Origin: Pseudonocardia xinjiangensis | Lineage (GTDB): Bacteria; Actinomycetota; Actinomycetes; Mycobacteriales; Pseudonocardiaceae | Direction of reading: 5' to 3' | Assembly: GCF_012911925.1 (NCBI RefSeq) | Contig: NZ_JAAXKY010000023.1 | Location: forward strand, 1-64,000 | DNA length: 64,000 nucleotides | In this document: positions 8,951-21,021 of the stretch, piece by piece | Position numbering within the stretch: the first letter of the stretch is position 1 | Layout of the letters: the number at the start of each line of letters is the position of its first letter | The notes under the pieces: generated by a model | The model's database searches: none | What the model was told of the DNA's origin: nothing | Seen by the model: the letters and a program-made list of their open reading frames with translations, nothing else | Made by a program: the position numbers and the translations under genes

Positions 8951-10705
<1,755 letters not shown>

Positions 10706-10726
10706 GTCCCGGTGGCGTCCCGGGAG

Positions 10727-10753
10727 ATCGTGTGACGCGCTGCGCCACGCGAT
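10727..10753 (+). terminator. Hairpin after thiC
   Basis: ATCGTGTGACGC (10727-10738) and GCGCCACGCGAT (10742-10753) form a 12-pair stem with one mismatch, one G-U pair and a 3-base loop, 22 bases after the thiC stop. There is no T-run, so termination efficiency is uncertain. It separates thiC from the molybdenum hydroxylase operon. Confidence 0.5.
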
Positions 10754-10783
10754 CAGAGCAGCTCCGGACTAGGCTCGACGGCG

Positions 10784-13078
10784 ATGAGCATCATGGGCAC
10801 GCGCGTCGTCCGTACAGAGGATCCGGTGTTCCTCTCCCGGGGCGCCACCTACACCGATGACCTGACCGACGAGCGGCTGAACGGTGCCTTGCACCTCACG
10901 CTCGTGCGGTCCCCGCTCGCGCACGCGCGGATCACCGCCGTCGACGTCGAGGCCGCCCGCGAGGCGCCCGGCGTCGTCGCGGTGTTCACCGGGGCCGACG
11001 TCGACCTGGCGCCGGCGCTGTTGTTCGCGGGCGCCAACCCCGGCATGGTCCGACCCTGGCTGGCCACCGACAAGGTGCGGTTCGTCGGCGAGCCGGTGGC
11101 CGCCGTACTGACCGAGCAGGTCTACCAGGGCCAGGACGCCGCCGACCTGGTCGAGGTCGACTACGACCCGCTGCCTGCGGTGGTCGACCCCAGGGCCGCG
11201 CTCGCGGACGAGGTGTTGCTGTTCGAGGAGGTCGGCACCAACCTCGCCGGCGGCTTCGGGCACGACAAGGAGTTCGACGAGCACCTCTTCGACGACTGCG
11301 ACGTCGTCGTCACGCGGGACATCGTCAACCAGCGCCTCGCCGCCTCTCCGCTGGAGACGCGCGCCGCCGCCGCCGTCTGGGGCGACGACGGGCGCGTCAC
11401 CCTCTGGGCGTCCACCCAGAACCCGCAGTCCGCCCGGGACGAGATCGCCGGGTGGCTGGGCATCGACGCCGCGCTGATCCACCTGATCGCGCCCGACGTG
11501 GGCGGCGGTTTCGGTGCGAAGATCGGGGCCGACCCCGAGTTCGCGCTGGTGGTGTGGCTCGCCAAGGCCGTCGGCCGCCCCGTGCGCTGGGCGGAGACCC
11601 GCTCGGAGAACCTCACCGGGATGCTGCAGGGCCGGGCGCAGCTGCAGACCATCACGATCGGCGGCAACCGCGACGGCGACGTGCTCGCCTACCGCCTCGA
11701 CATCCTGGCCGACGCCGGTGCCTACCCGCGTCTCGGCGTGTTCCTGCCGTTCTTCACCCGGCAGATGGCCCCTGGTGTCTACGACATCCCCAAGGTCGAG
11801 TCGCGGGCGCGCACCGTCGTCACCACCACGACGTCGACGGGCGCCTACCGCGGCGCCGGGCGTCCGGAGGCCACCGCGGCGATCGAGCGGGCCATGGACC
11901 TGTTCGCCGCCGAGATCGGCAAGGACCCGGCCGAGGTCCGCAAGCGCAACGTCGTGCCGCCGGACGCGTTCCCGTTCGAGACCAAGGGCGGCGCCGTCTA
12001 CGACAGCGGCGAGTACGCGAAGGCCATCGACCGGGTGCTGGAGGGCGCGGGCTACGCCGAGCTGCGCGCCGAGCAGGCCGCCCGCCGCGAGCGTGGCGAC
12101 GTCGTCCAGCTCGGGATCGGCGTCTCGGCCTACGTCGAGATCACCGGCGGCGGCGCGTTCAGCGAGGACGCGTCGGTCGAGGTGCACGCCGACGGCACGG
12201 TCACGGTGCTGACCGGTACCTCACCACACGGCCAGGGTCACGCCACGGCGTGGTCGATGCTCGCCAGCGAGCACCTGGGCATCCCCATCGAGAAGATCAC
12301 GGTGAAGCACGGCGACACCGACCTCATCCCGCGGGGTTCCGGCACCATGGGCTCGCGCAGCCTGCAGACCGGCGGTGTGGCCGTCCACCAGGCGGCGGGC
12401 GAGCTCGTCGAGCTGGCGAAGCGGCGCGCGGCCGACGTCCTGGAGGCGAGCGTCGACGACCTGGAGGTCGCCGAGGGCGCGGTCACGGTCAAGGGCACGG
12501 ACACGAGCGTCACGCTCGCCCAGCTCGCGGAGAAGGAGCAGCTGAAGGTCGACACCGTGTTCGACAGCGGCGCCCCGACGTTCCCGTTCGGCGCGCACGT
12601 CGCGGTCGTGGAGGTCGACATCGAGTCGGGCAAGGCCGTGGTCGACCGGATCGTCACACTCGACGACGCCGGGCCGATCGTGAACCCGCTGCTCGCCGAG
12701 GGCCAGCGTCACGGCGGTATCGCCCAGGGCATCTCCCAGGCGCTGCTCGAGGAGGTCGTCTACGACTCCGAGGGCAACCCGCTCACGGCCACCTTCGCCG
12801 ACTACGCGTTCCCGTCGGCGGCCGAGCTGCCCAGCTTCACGCTGCTGGACATGGCCACACCCACCAACCTCAACCCGCTCGGCGCCAAGGGCATCGGCGA
12901 GGCGGGCACCATCGGTGCCACGCCCGCGGTGCAGAGCGCGGTGATCGACGCCGTGTCCTACCTCGGCGTCCGCCACATCGACATGCCCACCAGCCCGCTG
13001 CGGGTGTGGGAGGCCATCAACGCCGCCCGCGTCGAAAGCGGAGCCGGCAGCGACAGCTCCGAGGGAGCGCAGCAGTGA
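10784..13078 (+). CDS. Molybdenum hydroxylase large subunit (xanthine/CO dehydrogenase family), operon 1
   Basis: The 764-residue molybdopterin-cytosine-dinucleotide-binding subunit of an aerobic hydroxylase. The active-site loop is AYRGAGR (354-360), the form II type, not the AYRCSFR of true CO dehydrogenases. The catalytic base is Glu706 in GIGEAG. The Moco-binding segments DVGGGFGAK and GSRSLQTGG are present. The real substrate could be an aldehyde, purine, N-heterocycle or other small molecule. The stop overlaps the GTG of the 2Fe-2S subunit gene (GTGA). The order large-small-FAD differs from the canonical coxM-S-L order. Confidence 0.92.
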   Translation: MSIMGTRVVRTEDPVFLSRGATYTDDLTDERLNGALHLTLVRSPLAHARITAVDVEAAREAPGVVAVFTGADVDLAPALLFAGANPGMVRPWLATDKVRFVGEPVAAVLTEQVYQGQDAADLVEVDYDPLPAVVDPRAALADEVLLFEEVGTNLAGGFGHDKEFDEHLFDDCDVVVTRDIVNQRLAASPLETRAAAAVWGDDGRVTLWASTQNPQSARDEIAGWLGIDAALIHLIAPDVGGGFGAKIGADPEFALVVWLAKAVGRPVRWAETRSENLTGMLQGRAQLQTITIGGNRDGDVLAYRLDILADAGAYPRLGVFLPFFTRQMAPGVYDIPKVESRARTVVTTTTSTGAYRGAGRPEATAAIERAMDLFAAEIGKDPAEVRKRNVVPPDAFPFETKGGAVYDSGEYAKAIDRVLEGAGYAELRAEQAARRERGDVVQLGIGVSAYVEITGGGAFSEDASVEVHADGTVTVLTGTSPHGQGHATAWSMLASEHLGIPIEKITVKHGDTDLIPRGSGTMGSRSLQTGGVAVHQAAGELVELAKRRAADVLEASVDDLEVAEGAVTVKGTDTSVTLAQLAEKEQLKVDTVFDSGAPTFPFGAHVAVVEVDIESGKAVVDRIVTLDDAGPIVNPLLAEGQRHGGIAQGISQALLEEVVYDSEGNPLTATFADYAFPSAAELPSFTLLDMATPTNLNPLGAKGIGEAGTIGATPAVQSAVIDAVSYLGVRHIDMPTSPLRVWEAINAARVESGAGSDSSEGAQQ

Positions 13079-13659
13079 CGATCTCAGTGAACACATCCGT
13101 CAAGGTCGGGATCACCGTCAACGGCGAGGAGACCACCGCCGACGTCGAGCCGCGCCTGCTGCTCGTGCACTACCTGCGGGACGTGCTCGGGCTCAAGGCC
13201 ACGAACGTCGGCTGCGACACCACCTCCTGCGGCGCCTGCACGGTGCTCGTGGACGGCGAGTCGGTGAAGTCGTGCACCGTGCTCGCGGTGCAGGCCGACG
13301 GGCAGTCGGTCACCACGATGGAGGGGCTCTCCCCGAACTCCACCGAGCTGCACCCGATGGCGGCGGCGTTCCGCGCCGAGCACGGCCTGCAGTGCGGGTT
13401 CTGCACGCCCGGCATGGTGATGGCCGCGGTGAGCCTGCTGGAGGAGAACCCCACCCCCACCGAGCGCGAGGTGCGCGAGGGTCTCGAGGGCAACCTCTGC
13501 CGGTGCACGGGCTACCACAACATCGTGCGCGCGGTGCTCTCCGCCAGCGGCCAGAACCCCGACGCCGTGCAGACCACCTCCGTCGACGCGGACGCCGACC
13601 AGTCACCGGCCGGCGGCGTCGAGTCCGCGCCGGGCTTCTCCACCGGGAGTGGTGCATGA
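13075..13659 (+). CDS. 2Fe-2S small subunit of molybdenum hydroxylase, operon 1
   Basis: 194 residues with two [2Fe-2S] domains. The N-terminal plant-ferredoxin domain ligands are in [16 protein letters not shown] and VKSC. The C-terminal helical domain ligands are in [10 protein letters not shown] and [10 protein letters not shown]. It passes electrons from the Mo site to the FAD subunit. The GTG at 13075 overlaps the large-subunit stop, and the stop overlaps the next ATG (ATGA at 13656-13659), so the three subunits are translationally coupled. The C-terminal tail beyond about residue 165 is Ala/Asp/Ser-rich and longer than usual. Confidence 0.94.
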   Translation: MTISVNTSVKVGITVNGEETTADVEPRLLLVHYLRDVLGLKATNVGCDTTSCGACTVLVDGESVKSCTVLAVQADGQSVTTMEGLSPNSTELHPMAAAFRAEHGLQCGFCTPGMVMAAVSLLEENPTPTEREVREGLEGNLCRCTGYHNIVRAVLSASGQNPDAVQTTSVDADADQSPAGGVESAPGFSTGSGA

Positions 13660-14468
13660 TCCCCGTCGCTTTCTCCTACGCGCGTCCGGACTCCGTCGAC
13701 GGTGCGCTGGCGCTGCTCGCGGAGCACGGGGAGGACGCCACGATCCTCGCGGGTGGCCACTCGCTGCTGCCGGTGATGAAGCTCCGGCTCGGTGCGCCCG
13801 AGGTGGTCATCGACATCGGGCGGCTGCCGGAGCTGCGCTACATCCGGGTCCAGGGCGACGAGGTCGCGATCGGCGCCGGCACCCGGCACCGCGACCTGGA
13901 GGCCTCCGACGTGCTCGGATCCGACGTGCCACTGCTCGCCGCGGTGGCCCGCACCGTCGGTGACCCGCAGGTGCGCCACCGCGGAACCATCGGCGGGTCC
14001 CTGGCGCACGCCGACCCGGCGTCCGACCTCCCGGCCGCTGTCCTCGCGCTCGACGCCACCATCGTGCTGCGCAGCCCGCGCGGGGAGCGTCAGGTCCCCG
14101 CCACCGGCTTCTACACCGGGATGTTCTCCTCGGTGAAGGAGCCCGACGAGCTGATCGTCGAGATCCGGGTGCCGCGCACGGGCTCGGCCGGGTGGGCGTA
14201 CGAGAAGTTCACCCGTCGGGCCAACGACTGGGCGATCGTCGGGGTCGCGGTCGTCGACGGCCGCGTGGGCCTGGTCAACATGGGAGCGAGCCCGTTGCGG
14301 GCGTCGGCCACGGAGGCCGCGCTGGCCGACGGGGCGTCGATCGACGAGGCTGCGGCGCTGGCTGACCAGGGCACGGACCCGCAGACCGACGTGTCGGCCA
14401 CGGCGGAGTACCGGCGGCACCTCGCCCGGCTCCTCACCCGCCGCGCCCTCACGACCGCCGCCGGCTGA
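13656..14468 (+). CDS. FAD-binding medium subunit of molybdenum hydroxylase, operon 1
   Basis: 270 residues of the CoxM/XdhB type. The FAD pyrophosphate-binding motifs are [15 protein letters not shown] (N-terminal third) and [16 protein letters not shown] (middle). The C-terminal CO-dehydrogenase flavoprotein domain covers about residues 165-265. It oxidises the Fe-S subunit and passes electrons to a quinone or other acceptor. The start overlaps the small-subunit stop. No XdhC/CoxI or coxD-F maturation gene follows; the next gene is a protein kinase. Confidence 0.93.
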   Translation: MIPVAFSYARPDSVDGALALLAEHGEDATILAGGHSLLPVMKLRLGAPEVVIDIGRLPELRYIRVQGDEVAIGAGTRHRDLEASDVLGSDVPLLAAVARTVGDPQVRHRGTIGGSLAHADPASDLPAAVLALDATIVLRSPRGERQVPATGFYTGMFSSVKEPDELIVEIRVPRTGSAGWAYEKFTRRANDWAIVGVAVVDGRVGLVNMGASPLRASATEAALADGASIDEAAALADQGTDPQTDVSATAEYRRHLARLLTRRALTTAAG

Positions 14469-14531
14469 CACTCCTGGGGATGATTCCGCCATTTGCGCAT
14501 GGATGCGGCGCAATGGGGGAACGAGGACGGC

Positions 14532-15617
14532 ATGGCCCTCGACGAGTCCATGCCGTCCAGGGATCGCGCTGCTGAGCCCCGGGACGGGCGCCGGCTCATC
14601 GCCGGTCGGTACGCGCTCGGCCGGGTGCTCGGCACCGGGTCGTCTGCGGTCGTCCACCGGGCTCGTGACCTGCGCAGCGGCGACGAGGTGGCGGTCAAGC
14701 GGTTCCACTCCGGGTCGTCGCCGCACGACCTGCGCCAGCAGCGCCGGGAGATGACGGTGCTCGCGCGGCTCGACCACCCCGGCCTGGTCGGGCTGCACGA
14801 CGGGGGCACCGAGGACGGGAGGCCGTTCGTGGTCACCGACCTCGTCGAAGGTCCGACGCTGGCCCAGCGGATCAGCGCGGGCCCGATCGCGCCCGGAGCG
14901 GTGCGGACGCTCGGCAGGCAGCTGGCCGAGGCGCTCGCCCACGTGCACAGCGGTGGGATCGTGCACCGGGACGTGAAACCCGCGAACGTGCTGCTCGACG
15001 GCGTCCGCCCGCGGCTCGCCGACTTCGGCATCGCCCGCGCGCTCGACGGGACCGCTGCCACCGCGACCGGGTGCGTCGTCGGCACGGCCGCCTACCTCGC
15101 TCCCGAGCAGGTGCGCGGGGAGGCGGTCGGACCTCCGGTCGACGTCTACGCGCTGGGCCTCGTGCTGCTGGAGGCCCTCACCGGACGCCGCGAGTATCCC
15201 GGCCTCGCGGTGGAGTCGGCGACCGCGCGGCTGCACCGCTGTCCCGCGGTGCCGCGCGGACTGCCCGGTGGCCTCGGCGAGCTCCTCGACGCGATGACGA
15301 GGAGCGACCCTCGGCAACGGCCCACCGCCGCCCAGGTCGCCGCCGTCCTCGCCGCGGATCCGGCTCGCCGGACGCGACGGGCACCTGCCGGGTTGCGACA
15401 CGGGCGGCACCGGCTGCCCTGCCGTGGGCAGCGCAGGCCTGCGGCGTCCCGCCTCACGCTCATGCTGCTCACCGGGGTGGTCGCGGTACTCGCCGGGGCC
15501 TCGCCGTCGGACCCACCCGCTCCCGTCTCCGTGCCGGACGTCGATCAGGGCGCCGTGGTGCCCGGGATCCCGGGGGCGTCGCACGGCACCGTGTCCGCCG
15601 GTCTGCTGAACGAGTAA
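14532..15617 (+). CDS. Serine/threonine protein kinase with C-terminal membrane segment
   Basis: 361 residues. The kinase domain (about 25-285) has the P-loop GTGSSAVV, Lys56 in VAVKRF, the catalytic loop HRDVKPANVLL (Asp147), DFG at 164-166 and the APEQV motif. An Arg/Pro-rich juxtamembrane region precedes one hydrophobic helix (LTLMLLTGVVAVLAGA), and a short exported tail of about 40 residues lacks PASTA repeats. ATG 14532 is chosen for the GAGG five bases upstream; in-frame TTG 14493 and ATG 14499 are alternatives. Its target is unknown, and nothing links it functionally to the hydroxylase operon except position. Confidence 0.9.
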   Translation: MALDESMPSRDRAAEPRDGRRLIAGRYALGRVLGTGSSAVVHRARDLRSGDEVAVKRFHSGSSPHDLRQQRREMTVLARLDHPGLVGLHDGGTEDGRPFVVTDLVEGPTLAQRISAGPIAPGAVRTLGRQLAEALAHVHSGGIVHRDVKPANVLLDGVRPRLADFGIARALDGTAATATGCVVGTAAYLAPEQVRGEAVGPPVDVYALGLVLLEALTGRREYPGLAVESATARLHRCPAVPRGLPGGLGELLDAMTRSDPRQRPTAAQVAAVLAADPARRTRRAPAGLRHGRHRLPCRGQRRPAASRLTLMLLTGVVAVLAGASPSDPPAPVSVPDVDQGAVVPGIPGASHGTVSAGLLNE

Positions 15618-15627
15618 TGCGGCAGCG

Positions 15628-17142
15628 TCAGTGCGCGTCGATGATCAGGTCGGCGCCGCGCTCGGCGATGGCGAGCACTGTGGCGTTGGGGTTCATCGAG
15701 GGCACCGACGGTATGACGGAGGCGTCCGCGACCAGCAACCCCCGCACCCCGTGGACCCGCAGGTGCGGGTCGACGGCGGCGAGATCGTCCACGCCGATCC
15801 GACAGGTCCCCACCGGGTGGAACTGCGTGCTCGCGCTGCGCCGGACGAACTCCCGCCAGGCGGCTCGGTCACGTGTGCCGGGGCCGGGCGCGACCTCGGT
15901 GGGCTGCCAGGAGGAGAACGCCGCCGCCGCACCGACCTGCCGCGCCATCTGCAGGCCCGCCACCAGCGTGTCCACGTCGCGCTCGTCGTCGAGGTAGCGG
16001 GGGTCGATCAGCGGGGCCTGGCGGGGATCGGCCCCGGCCAGCCGCACCGTCCCCCGGCTGTGGGGCGTCGAGAGGGCGGCCGCGATCGTGTAGCCGTGCG
16101 GCGGCAGTGGTGTCAGAGCCGGCGAGTACGGCGCGTGGATGGGGTACAGCTGCACGTTCGGGTCGGGCCCGGCCGCGGCGGTGCGCAGCAGGGCGGTGAG
16201 CTCGGTGTGGTTGTTGACGCCCAGCGGGATGTCCTCGTCCGTGGCGTAGACGACTCCGCTCTGGACGTGGTCGTGGAGGTTCGCCCCCACCCCCGGCACA
16301 TCGGCCGCGACGCCGATGCCGAGCTCGCGCAGGTGCGGCGCCGGACCGATGCCGGAGAGCATCAACAGCTGCGGGGATCCGATGGTGCCCGCGCAGAGCA
16401 CGACCTCCCCGTCCGTGCGGACGCTGCGGGTCTCCCCGTCGATCTCGTAGTCGACGCCCTCGCACCGGTCCCCGGCGATGACCAGCCTGCGGACGGACGC
16501 GTCGCAGGTGACCGTCAGGTTCGGCCGGCCCAGATGGGGCCGCAGGTAGGCGTCGGCCGAGGTCTGGCGGACGCCGCCGACGACGGTGACGTCGTACCAC
16601 CCCACGCCGTACTGGTCGGCGCCGCTGATGTCCTGCGTGCCGGGGTGCCCCGCAGCGAGGACGGCGTCGGAGAACGCCTCCGACAGCGGGTGCCGCCGGG
16701 TCACCGGAGCGACCGTCATCGGACCCCCGGTGCCGCGGTAGGCCGGGTCCCGCCCCTGGGTGTGCTCGGTGCGCCGGAAGTAGGGGAGCAGGTCCTGATA
16801 CGACCAGCCGTGCGCCCCCGCTGCCTGCCATCCGTCGAACACGGAGCGGTCGCCGCGGGGAAAGGCCATGCCGTTGATCGCTCCGGAGCCACCGAGGACC
16901 CGCCCTCGGGGCCACGCGTGGACCGTGCCGTTCGTGCCACGTTGCGGCACCGTCTCGTAGGCCCAGTCGACCGTGCTGCCGAGCAGTTCCTGCCAGCGGG
17001 CCGGGACGCTCATGGCGGGCGGCCCGGTCGCAGGCCCCGCCTCCAGGAGCAGTACCCGCGTGCCGGGGTTCTCGGAGAGACGCGCCGCCAGCACGCACCC
17101 CGCGCTCCCACCACCGACCACGACGTGGTCGTAGGTCTCCAT
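15628..17142 (-). CDS. GMC-family FAD oxidoreductase
   Basis: 504 residues. The N-terminal ADP-binding motif is VVVGGGSAGCVLAARLSE, the GMC signature PRGRVLGGSGAINGM is present, and the C-terminal active-site pair is in FHPVGTCRIG (His) and NPNATVLA (Asn), the choline dehydrogenase-like arrangement. The enzyme would oxidise a primary or secondary alcohol. Mycofactocin clusters are often accompanied by GMC enzymes, but this one lies 9 kb away, so any link is only possible. It is convergent with the kinase gene and read in the same direction as the downstream NarL system. Confidence 0.9.
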   Translation of the reverse strand: METYDHVVVGGGSAGCVLAARLSENPGTRVLLLEAGPATGPPAMSVPARWQELLGSTVDWAYETVPQRGTNGTVHAWPRGRVLGGSGAINGMAFPRGDRSVFDGWQAAGAHGWSYQDLLPYFRRTEHTQGRDPAYRGTGGPMTVAPVTRRHPLSEAFSDAVLAAGHPGTQDISGADQYGVGWYDVTVVGGVRQTSADAYLRPHLGRPNLTVTCDASVRRLVIAGDRCEGVDYEIDGETRSVRTDGEVVLCAGTIGSPQLLMLSGIGPAPHLRELGIGVAADVPGVGANLHDHVQSGVVYATDEDIPLGVNNHTELTALLRTAAAGPDPNVQLYPIHAPYSPALTPLPPHGYTIAAALSTPHSRGTVRLAGADPRQAPLIDPRYLDDERDVDTLVAGLQMARQVGAAAAFSSWQPTEVAPGPGTRDRAAWREFVRRSASTQFHPVGTCRIGVDDLAAVDPHLRVHGVRGLLVADASVIPSVPSMNPNATVLAIAERGADLIIDAH

Positions 17143-17278
17143 GCCGAACCCCCCACCGCACCGCCGCCTCGTACGCCGAGCGCGGCAACGGGTCCGACGC
17201 TAGTTCCGCGCACCCGGCCGGAGGGCAGGCCGACGTCGGACGTCACAGCTCGCCGTGCATGGGGCCGTCCGCCGACCG

Positions 17279-17938
17279 TCAGCCGACGAGGCCGGCGTCC
17301 TGCGCGGCGATGGCCGCCTGCACCCGGGACCGCAGCCCGAGTTTCGTGAGCACCCGGGACACGTGCGTCTTCGTGGTCGCCTCCGTGATCACCAGCTCCG
17401 CGGCGATCTCGGCGTTGGACAGGCCACGCCCCAGGCAGGTGAGCACGTCGGTCTCCCGGGGCGTCAGGTCGGCGAGACCCGACGGCGGCTGCGGACGGCG
17501 GGCCGGTGGCGCGAGGCGGGAGATCACCCGTCGGGTGATCTCCGGGGCGAGCACCCCGTCACCACGGGCCACCGCCCGCACGGCCGCGAGCAGCGACGGG
17601 GCGTCGACGGACTTGAGCAGGAACCCGGCCGCCCCGGCGGCGAGGGCGGAGTCGACGTAGTCGTCGAGGTCGAAGGTCGTGAGCACGAGCACCTCGCACA
17701 CCCGGTCCCGCGTGCCGGGATCCCCCACGAGCCTGCGGGTGGCCTCGATCCCGTCGATGCCGGGCATCCGGATGTCCATCAGCACGACGTCCGGGGCGGT
17801 CTCCCGCGCCAGCGCGACGGCCGCGAGCCCGTCGGCCGCCTCGCCGACCACCGTGATGTCCGGCGCGGAGTCGAGGATCATCGTCAGGCCGGTGCGGATC
17901 GCCGCCTGGTCGTCGGCCACCACCACGCGAACCGTCAT
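17279..17938 (-). CDS. NarL/FixJ-family response regulator
   Basis: 219 residues. The receiver domain has Asp9-Asp10 and phosphoacceptor Asp55 in VLMDIRMPGIDG. The LuxR helix-turn-helix includes LTPRETDVLTCLGRG and ATTKTHVSRVLTKLGL. The ATG at 17938 overlaps the kinase stop by four bases (ATGA), so the pair is translationally coupled. The regulated genes are unknown. The divergent membrane-protein pair at 19256-21011 is the nearest candidate by position, and autoregulation is also usual. Confidence 0.93.
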   Translation of the reverse strand: MTVRVVVADDQAAIRTGLTMILDSAPDITVVGEAADGLAAVALARETAPDVVLMDIRMPGIDGIEATRRLVGDPGTRDRVCEVLVLTTFDLDDYVDSALAAGAAGFLLKSVDAPSLLAAVRAVARGDGVLAPEITRRVISRLAPPARRPQPPSGLADLTPRETDVLTCLGRGLSNAEIAAELVITEATTKTHVSRVLTKLGLRSRVQAAIAAQDAGLVG

Positions 17939-19134
17939 CGCGACACCCCGTCCGGCACGGGCACGGGCAGCGCGGCGCGGACACTCCAGGTCAGCCCCTG
18001 CCGGCCCGCCTCGACCGTGCCGCCCACCGCACCCGCCCGCTCGGCGAGCCCCACCAGTCCGGTACCGGTGCCCGGGGCCGCCGGGGCGTCCGGAACGAGG
18101 TCGTTGTCCACCTCGATCACCAGCTCACCGTCCCGGTGCTGCAGCGTCAGGTGCACCGCGCAGCCGGGGGCGTGCTTGGCCGCGTTCGTCAACGACTCCT
18201 GCACGATCCGGTAGGCGGCGAGATCCACGGCGGCCGCGACCGGACCGGGCCCGCAGCGGCGGTCGTCCACGTCGATCCGCAGCCCGTTGGACCGCCCGGC
18301 GGCGAGCAGGTCGTCGAGGCGGCCGAGCCCGGCCGGGGAGGTGCGCGGCTCCGCGTCGGCCGAGTCGTCGGCCCGTAGCAGGCCGATCATGGTGCGCATC
18401 TCCGCGAGCGACGCCACGCTGTCGCGGCGCACCGCCGCCAGTACCCGGCGCAGGGTGGCCGGGTCGGCGTCGGGCAGGGTGAGCGCGGCCTCGGACTGGA
18501 TCGCGATGGCCGACAGCTGGCCCGCGATCACGTCGTGCAGGTCCCGGGCCATCCGGGTGCGCTCCGCGGTGATCGCCGCGACCCGGTCCAGCTCGGCCAT
18601 CCGGCGGGTCTGCTCGGTGCGCTCGCGCTCGGAGTCGGCCGCCTCGCGATGCCGTCGGACCTCCTGGGCCCACAGCACGGGTATCGCGAGCAGCAGGCCG
18701 AGGTTGAGCACGGTGAGCAGGGCAGCCCGGCCGCCGTCGGAGACGAGGCTGGCCAGCCCGAGGCCGCCCGCGACCAGCGCGGCGGTGGCCGCCACCGCCC
18801 GGCTCGCGCGCCGCGAGGTGAACAGGATGGCGCAGTAGAGCATGTCGCCGAAGACCAGGACCGCTCCCAGCGGGCTGCTCCCGGTGGCCAGCATCCCGCC
18901 GACCACCGCGGCACAGGCCACGGCCAGACCGAGCACGGGCCGTCCCCGCCGTTGCGTCTCGCCGAGGCACGCCACGGCGATCACGACGAGCCCGGCCCAG
19001 AGCGGCGGTTCTCCCGCGCCGGGGCGCGCTGACACCGTGACCTCGGGCAGGACCAGCAGCAGGAGCGCGCCGACCGCGAAGTAGCCGATGGCCTGGAACG
19101 CGTCCTCGCCCCGCTCCCGTCCCGACAGCCGCAC
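17935..19134 (-). CDS. Sensor histidine kinase, NarL/DesK class
   Basis: 399 residues from GTG 19134. Four to six hydrophobic helices fill residues 14-155, with no large extracellular domain. A short coiled segment leads to the HisKA_3 motif RMARDLHDVIAGQLSAIAIQ, where His200 is phosphorylated. The ATPase domain has ESLTNAAKHAP and GTGLVGLAERAG. The reading frame is open for 54 more codons upstream, but that part is Arg/Pro-rich and overlaps the divergent promoter, so the later start is preferred. It is paired with the response regulator by a four-base overlap. Confidence 0.88.
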   Translation of the reverse strand: MRLSGRERGEDAFQAIGYFAVGALLLLVLPEVTVSARPGAGEPPLWAGLVVIAVACLGETQRRGRPVLGLAVACAAVVGGMLATGSSPLGAVLVFGDMLYCAILFTSRRASRAVAATAALVAGGLGLASLVSDGGRAALLTVLNLGLLLAIPVLWAQEVRRHREAADSERERTEQTRRMAELDRVAAITAERTRMARDLHDVIAGQLSAIAIQSEAALTLPDADPATLRRVLAAVRRDSVASLAEMRTMIGLLRADDSADAEPRTSPAGLGRLDDLLAAGRSNGLRIDVDDRRCGPGPVAAAVDLAAYRIVQESLTNAAKHAPGCAVHLTLQHRDGELVIEVDNDLVPDAPAAPGTGTGLVGLAERAGAVGGTVEAGRQGLTWSVRAALPVPVPDGVSR

Positions 19135-19255
19135 GCGCCCATCCCAGCACGGCCGCCCGGTGCGGCGCGTCGGTCGAAGGAGGTACGTCCGGGGCGGCGG
19201 AGATCGATCCCACGACGGACGACCGGGGCGGTCCCGGCGGCCAGAGTCTCCCGGC

Positions 19256-19855
19256 ATGGGGGATTTCCTGTCCGAGAACCCGCTGGTGCTGCTCATCGGC
19301 GCCAGCGAGGTGGGCTTCTGGGTGCTGCTCGCCGCCGGCCTCGCCGCGCGCTACCTGCTGCGAGCCCGCCGGCTGAGCACGCTGCTGCTGCTGCTCGTGC
19401 CCGTCCTCGACGTGGTGCTGGTGTCGGCGGCACTCGTCGACGTGGCCGGGGGCTCGCCGCCGGACGCCACGCACGGGCTGGCCGCGGTCTATCTCGGTGG
19501 CACGGTCGCGTTCGGGCACTCGCTGATTCGCTGGGCGGACGCGCGGTTCGCGCATCGCTTCGCCGGAGGGCCGCCACCGCCCCGACCACCCCGCTACGGC
19601 GCCGCCAAGGTGGCGTACGAGTGGCGGGAGTGGGGCAAGATCGTGCTGGCGTGGGGGATCGCGCTCGCCGTGATGCTGCTGACGGCGACCGTCGCCGGCA
19701 CCGGTGTGCCCGCGCCGTCCGACTGGTCCGCCGACCCGATGTGGAGCTGGGGAGCCCGGCTCGTGCCCGTCGTGCTCATCTGGTTCGTCGGCTGGCCGCT
19801 GTGGACCACGCTCTCCCCGCCCCGCGCACCGGAGACCACCGATGTCCGTGGCTGA
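19256..19855 (+). CDS. Multi-pass membrane protein of unknown function
   Basis: 199 residues with about five hydrophobic helices, beginning MGDFLSENPLVLLIGASEVG. A charged loop with a Pro-rich patch (GGPPPPRPPRYG) separates the first three helices from the last two. I do not recognise a named family. ATG 19256 is chosen as the first start after the divergent promoter region. The 3' end overlaps the DUF418 gene by 14 bases, so the two are probably cotranslated. It faces the NarL two-component system across about 120 bases. Confidence 0.75.
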   Translation: MGDFLSENPLVLLIGASEVGFWVLLAAGLAARYLLRARRLSTLLLLLVPVLDVVLVSAALVDVAGGSPPDATHGLAAVYLGGTVAFGHSLIRWADARFAHRFAGGPPPPRPPRYGAAKVAYEWREWGKIVLAWGIALAVMLLTATVAGTGVPAPSDWSADPMWSWGARLVPVVLIWFVGWPLWTTLSPPRAPETTDVRG

Positions 19856-21011
19856 GCAGACGCCGGCCACCGGCCGGATCGCGTCGCTCGACGTCCTGCG
19901 GGGCGTCGCGATCCTCGGCACCTTCGCGTCCAACGCGTGGCTGTTCGCCGTCCCGGGGGGTGCCACGGTGTGGCTGTCGGGAGGGCTGCTGGCGAACGAC
20001 CCGGTGGAGGCCGGGCTGCGGCTGCTGTCCAACGGCAAGTTCCTCGCGCTGCTGACGCTGCTGTTCGGCGTCGGGATCGAGCTGCAGTACCGGGCCGCGC
20101 TGCGCCGGGGCACGCGGTGGCCGGGCCGCCGGTACCCGGTGCGGGCGCTGGTCCTGTTCGTGGAGGGCGTGCTGCACTACGTGCTCGTCTTCGAGTTCGA
20201 CGTGCTCATGGGCTACGCAGTCGCCGCGCTGCTGGTGGCCTACCTGGTGGGGCGCAGCGACCGTGCCGTGCTGGTGTGGACGGTGGCGGTCGGCGGCATC
20301 TACGTGGTCGTGCTGCTCGGCCTGACCGCGCTGCTGCTCGCCGTGCCCGACGACGCACTGGCCACACCGCCGGTGGCGGATCCGGCGGCCACCGCGAGCT
20401 GGACCGCCCAGGTGTCCGACCGCCTGCAGTACCTCCCGCTGTTCCGCATCGAGATCCTGCTGATCGTCCCGTCGGCCACCGTGCTGTTCCTGCTCGGAGC
20501 GCGGCTGCTGCGATCCGGCGCCTTCGCCGGCTCCCCGGCCGGTGCGCGGATCCGGCGCCGGTTGATGGTCTGGGGGTTCGGGGTGGCTCTCCCGCTCAAC
20601 GCGCTCACGGCGTTCGGCGGGGAGGACTGGTTCCTGGTCGACCGCTACCTGCTGCCGCCGCTCGTCGCGCTCGGTCTGCTCGGCCTCGTGACGAGCATCG
20701 TGCTGCGGTCGCGGGAAGCACCCGGTCCGCTGCGTCGAGGCCTCGCCGCCGTCGGCCGGACGGCCCTGTCCAGCTACGTGCTGCAGAACGTGCTGGGTAG
20801 CGTCCTCTGCTACGGGTGGGGGCTCGGCCTGGCCGTCCGGCTGGCCGATGCGCGGCCGTGGTGGGTGGTCGGGCTCTGGGCCGGCGTCTGCGCGGTCCTG
20901 ATGGTGGCCGCGTCGCTGTGGCTGCGGCGCTTCGACCGCGGGCCGTTGGAACTGCTCGCGCACCGCGTGCAGGGCATCGGCCGGGTGCCGGTCCAGTCCG
21001 GAAGGGAATGA
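19842..21011 (+). CDS. DUF418-family membrane protein
   Basis: 389 residues with about nine or ten transmembrane helices. The N-terminal IASLDVLRGVAILGTF segment and the C-terminal GRTALSSYVLQNVLGSVL segment are typical of DUF418 proteins (YeiB-like), which resemble acyltransferase-3-type membrane proteins. The biochemical role is not established. ATG 19842 lies inside the end of the preceding membrane-protein gene. It is convergent with the DUF4232 gene, with only ten bases between the stops. Confidence 0.88.
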   Translation: MSVAEQTPATGRIASLDVLRGVAILGTFASNAWLFAVPGGATVWLSGGLLANDPVEAGLRLLSNGKFLALLTLLFGVGIELQYRAALRRGTRWPGRRYPVRALVLFVEGVLHYVLVFEFDVLMGYAVAALLVAYLVGRSDRAVLVWTVAVGGIYVVVLLGLTALLLAVPDDALATPPVADPAATASWTAQVSDRLQYLPLFRIEILLIVPSATVLFLLGARLLRSGAFAGSPAGARIRRRLMVWGFGVALPLNALTAFGGEDWFLVDRYLLPPLVALGLLGLVTSIVLRSREAPGPLRRGLAAVGRTALSSYVLQNVLGSVLCYGWGLGLAVRLADARPWWVVGLWAGVCAVLMVAASLWLRRFDRGPLELLAHRVQGIGRVPVQSGRE

Positions 21012-21021
21012 CGGAGATCTG

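Noticed and set aside
10784-14468. Carbon monoxide dehydrogenase (coxSML)
   Set aside because: The active-site loop is AYRGAGR, not AYRCSFR, and the gene order is not coxM-S-L; the substrate is therefore left open. The same holds for 35597-39441.
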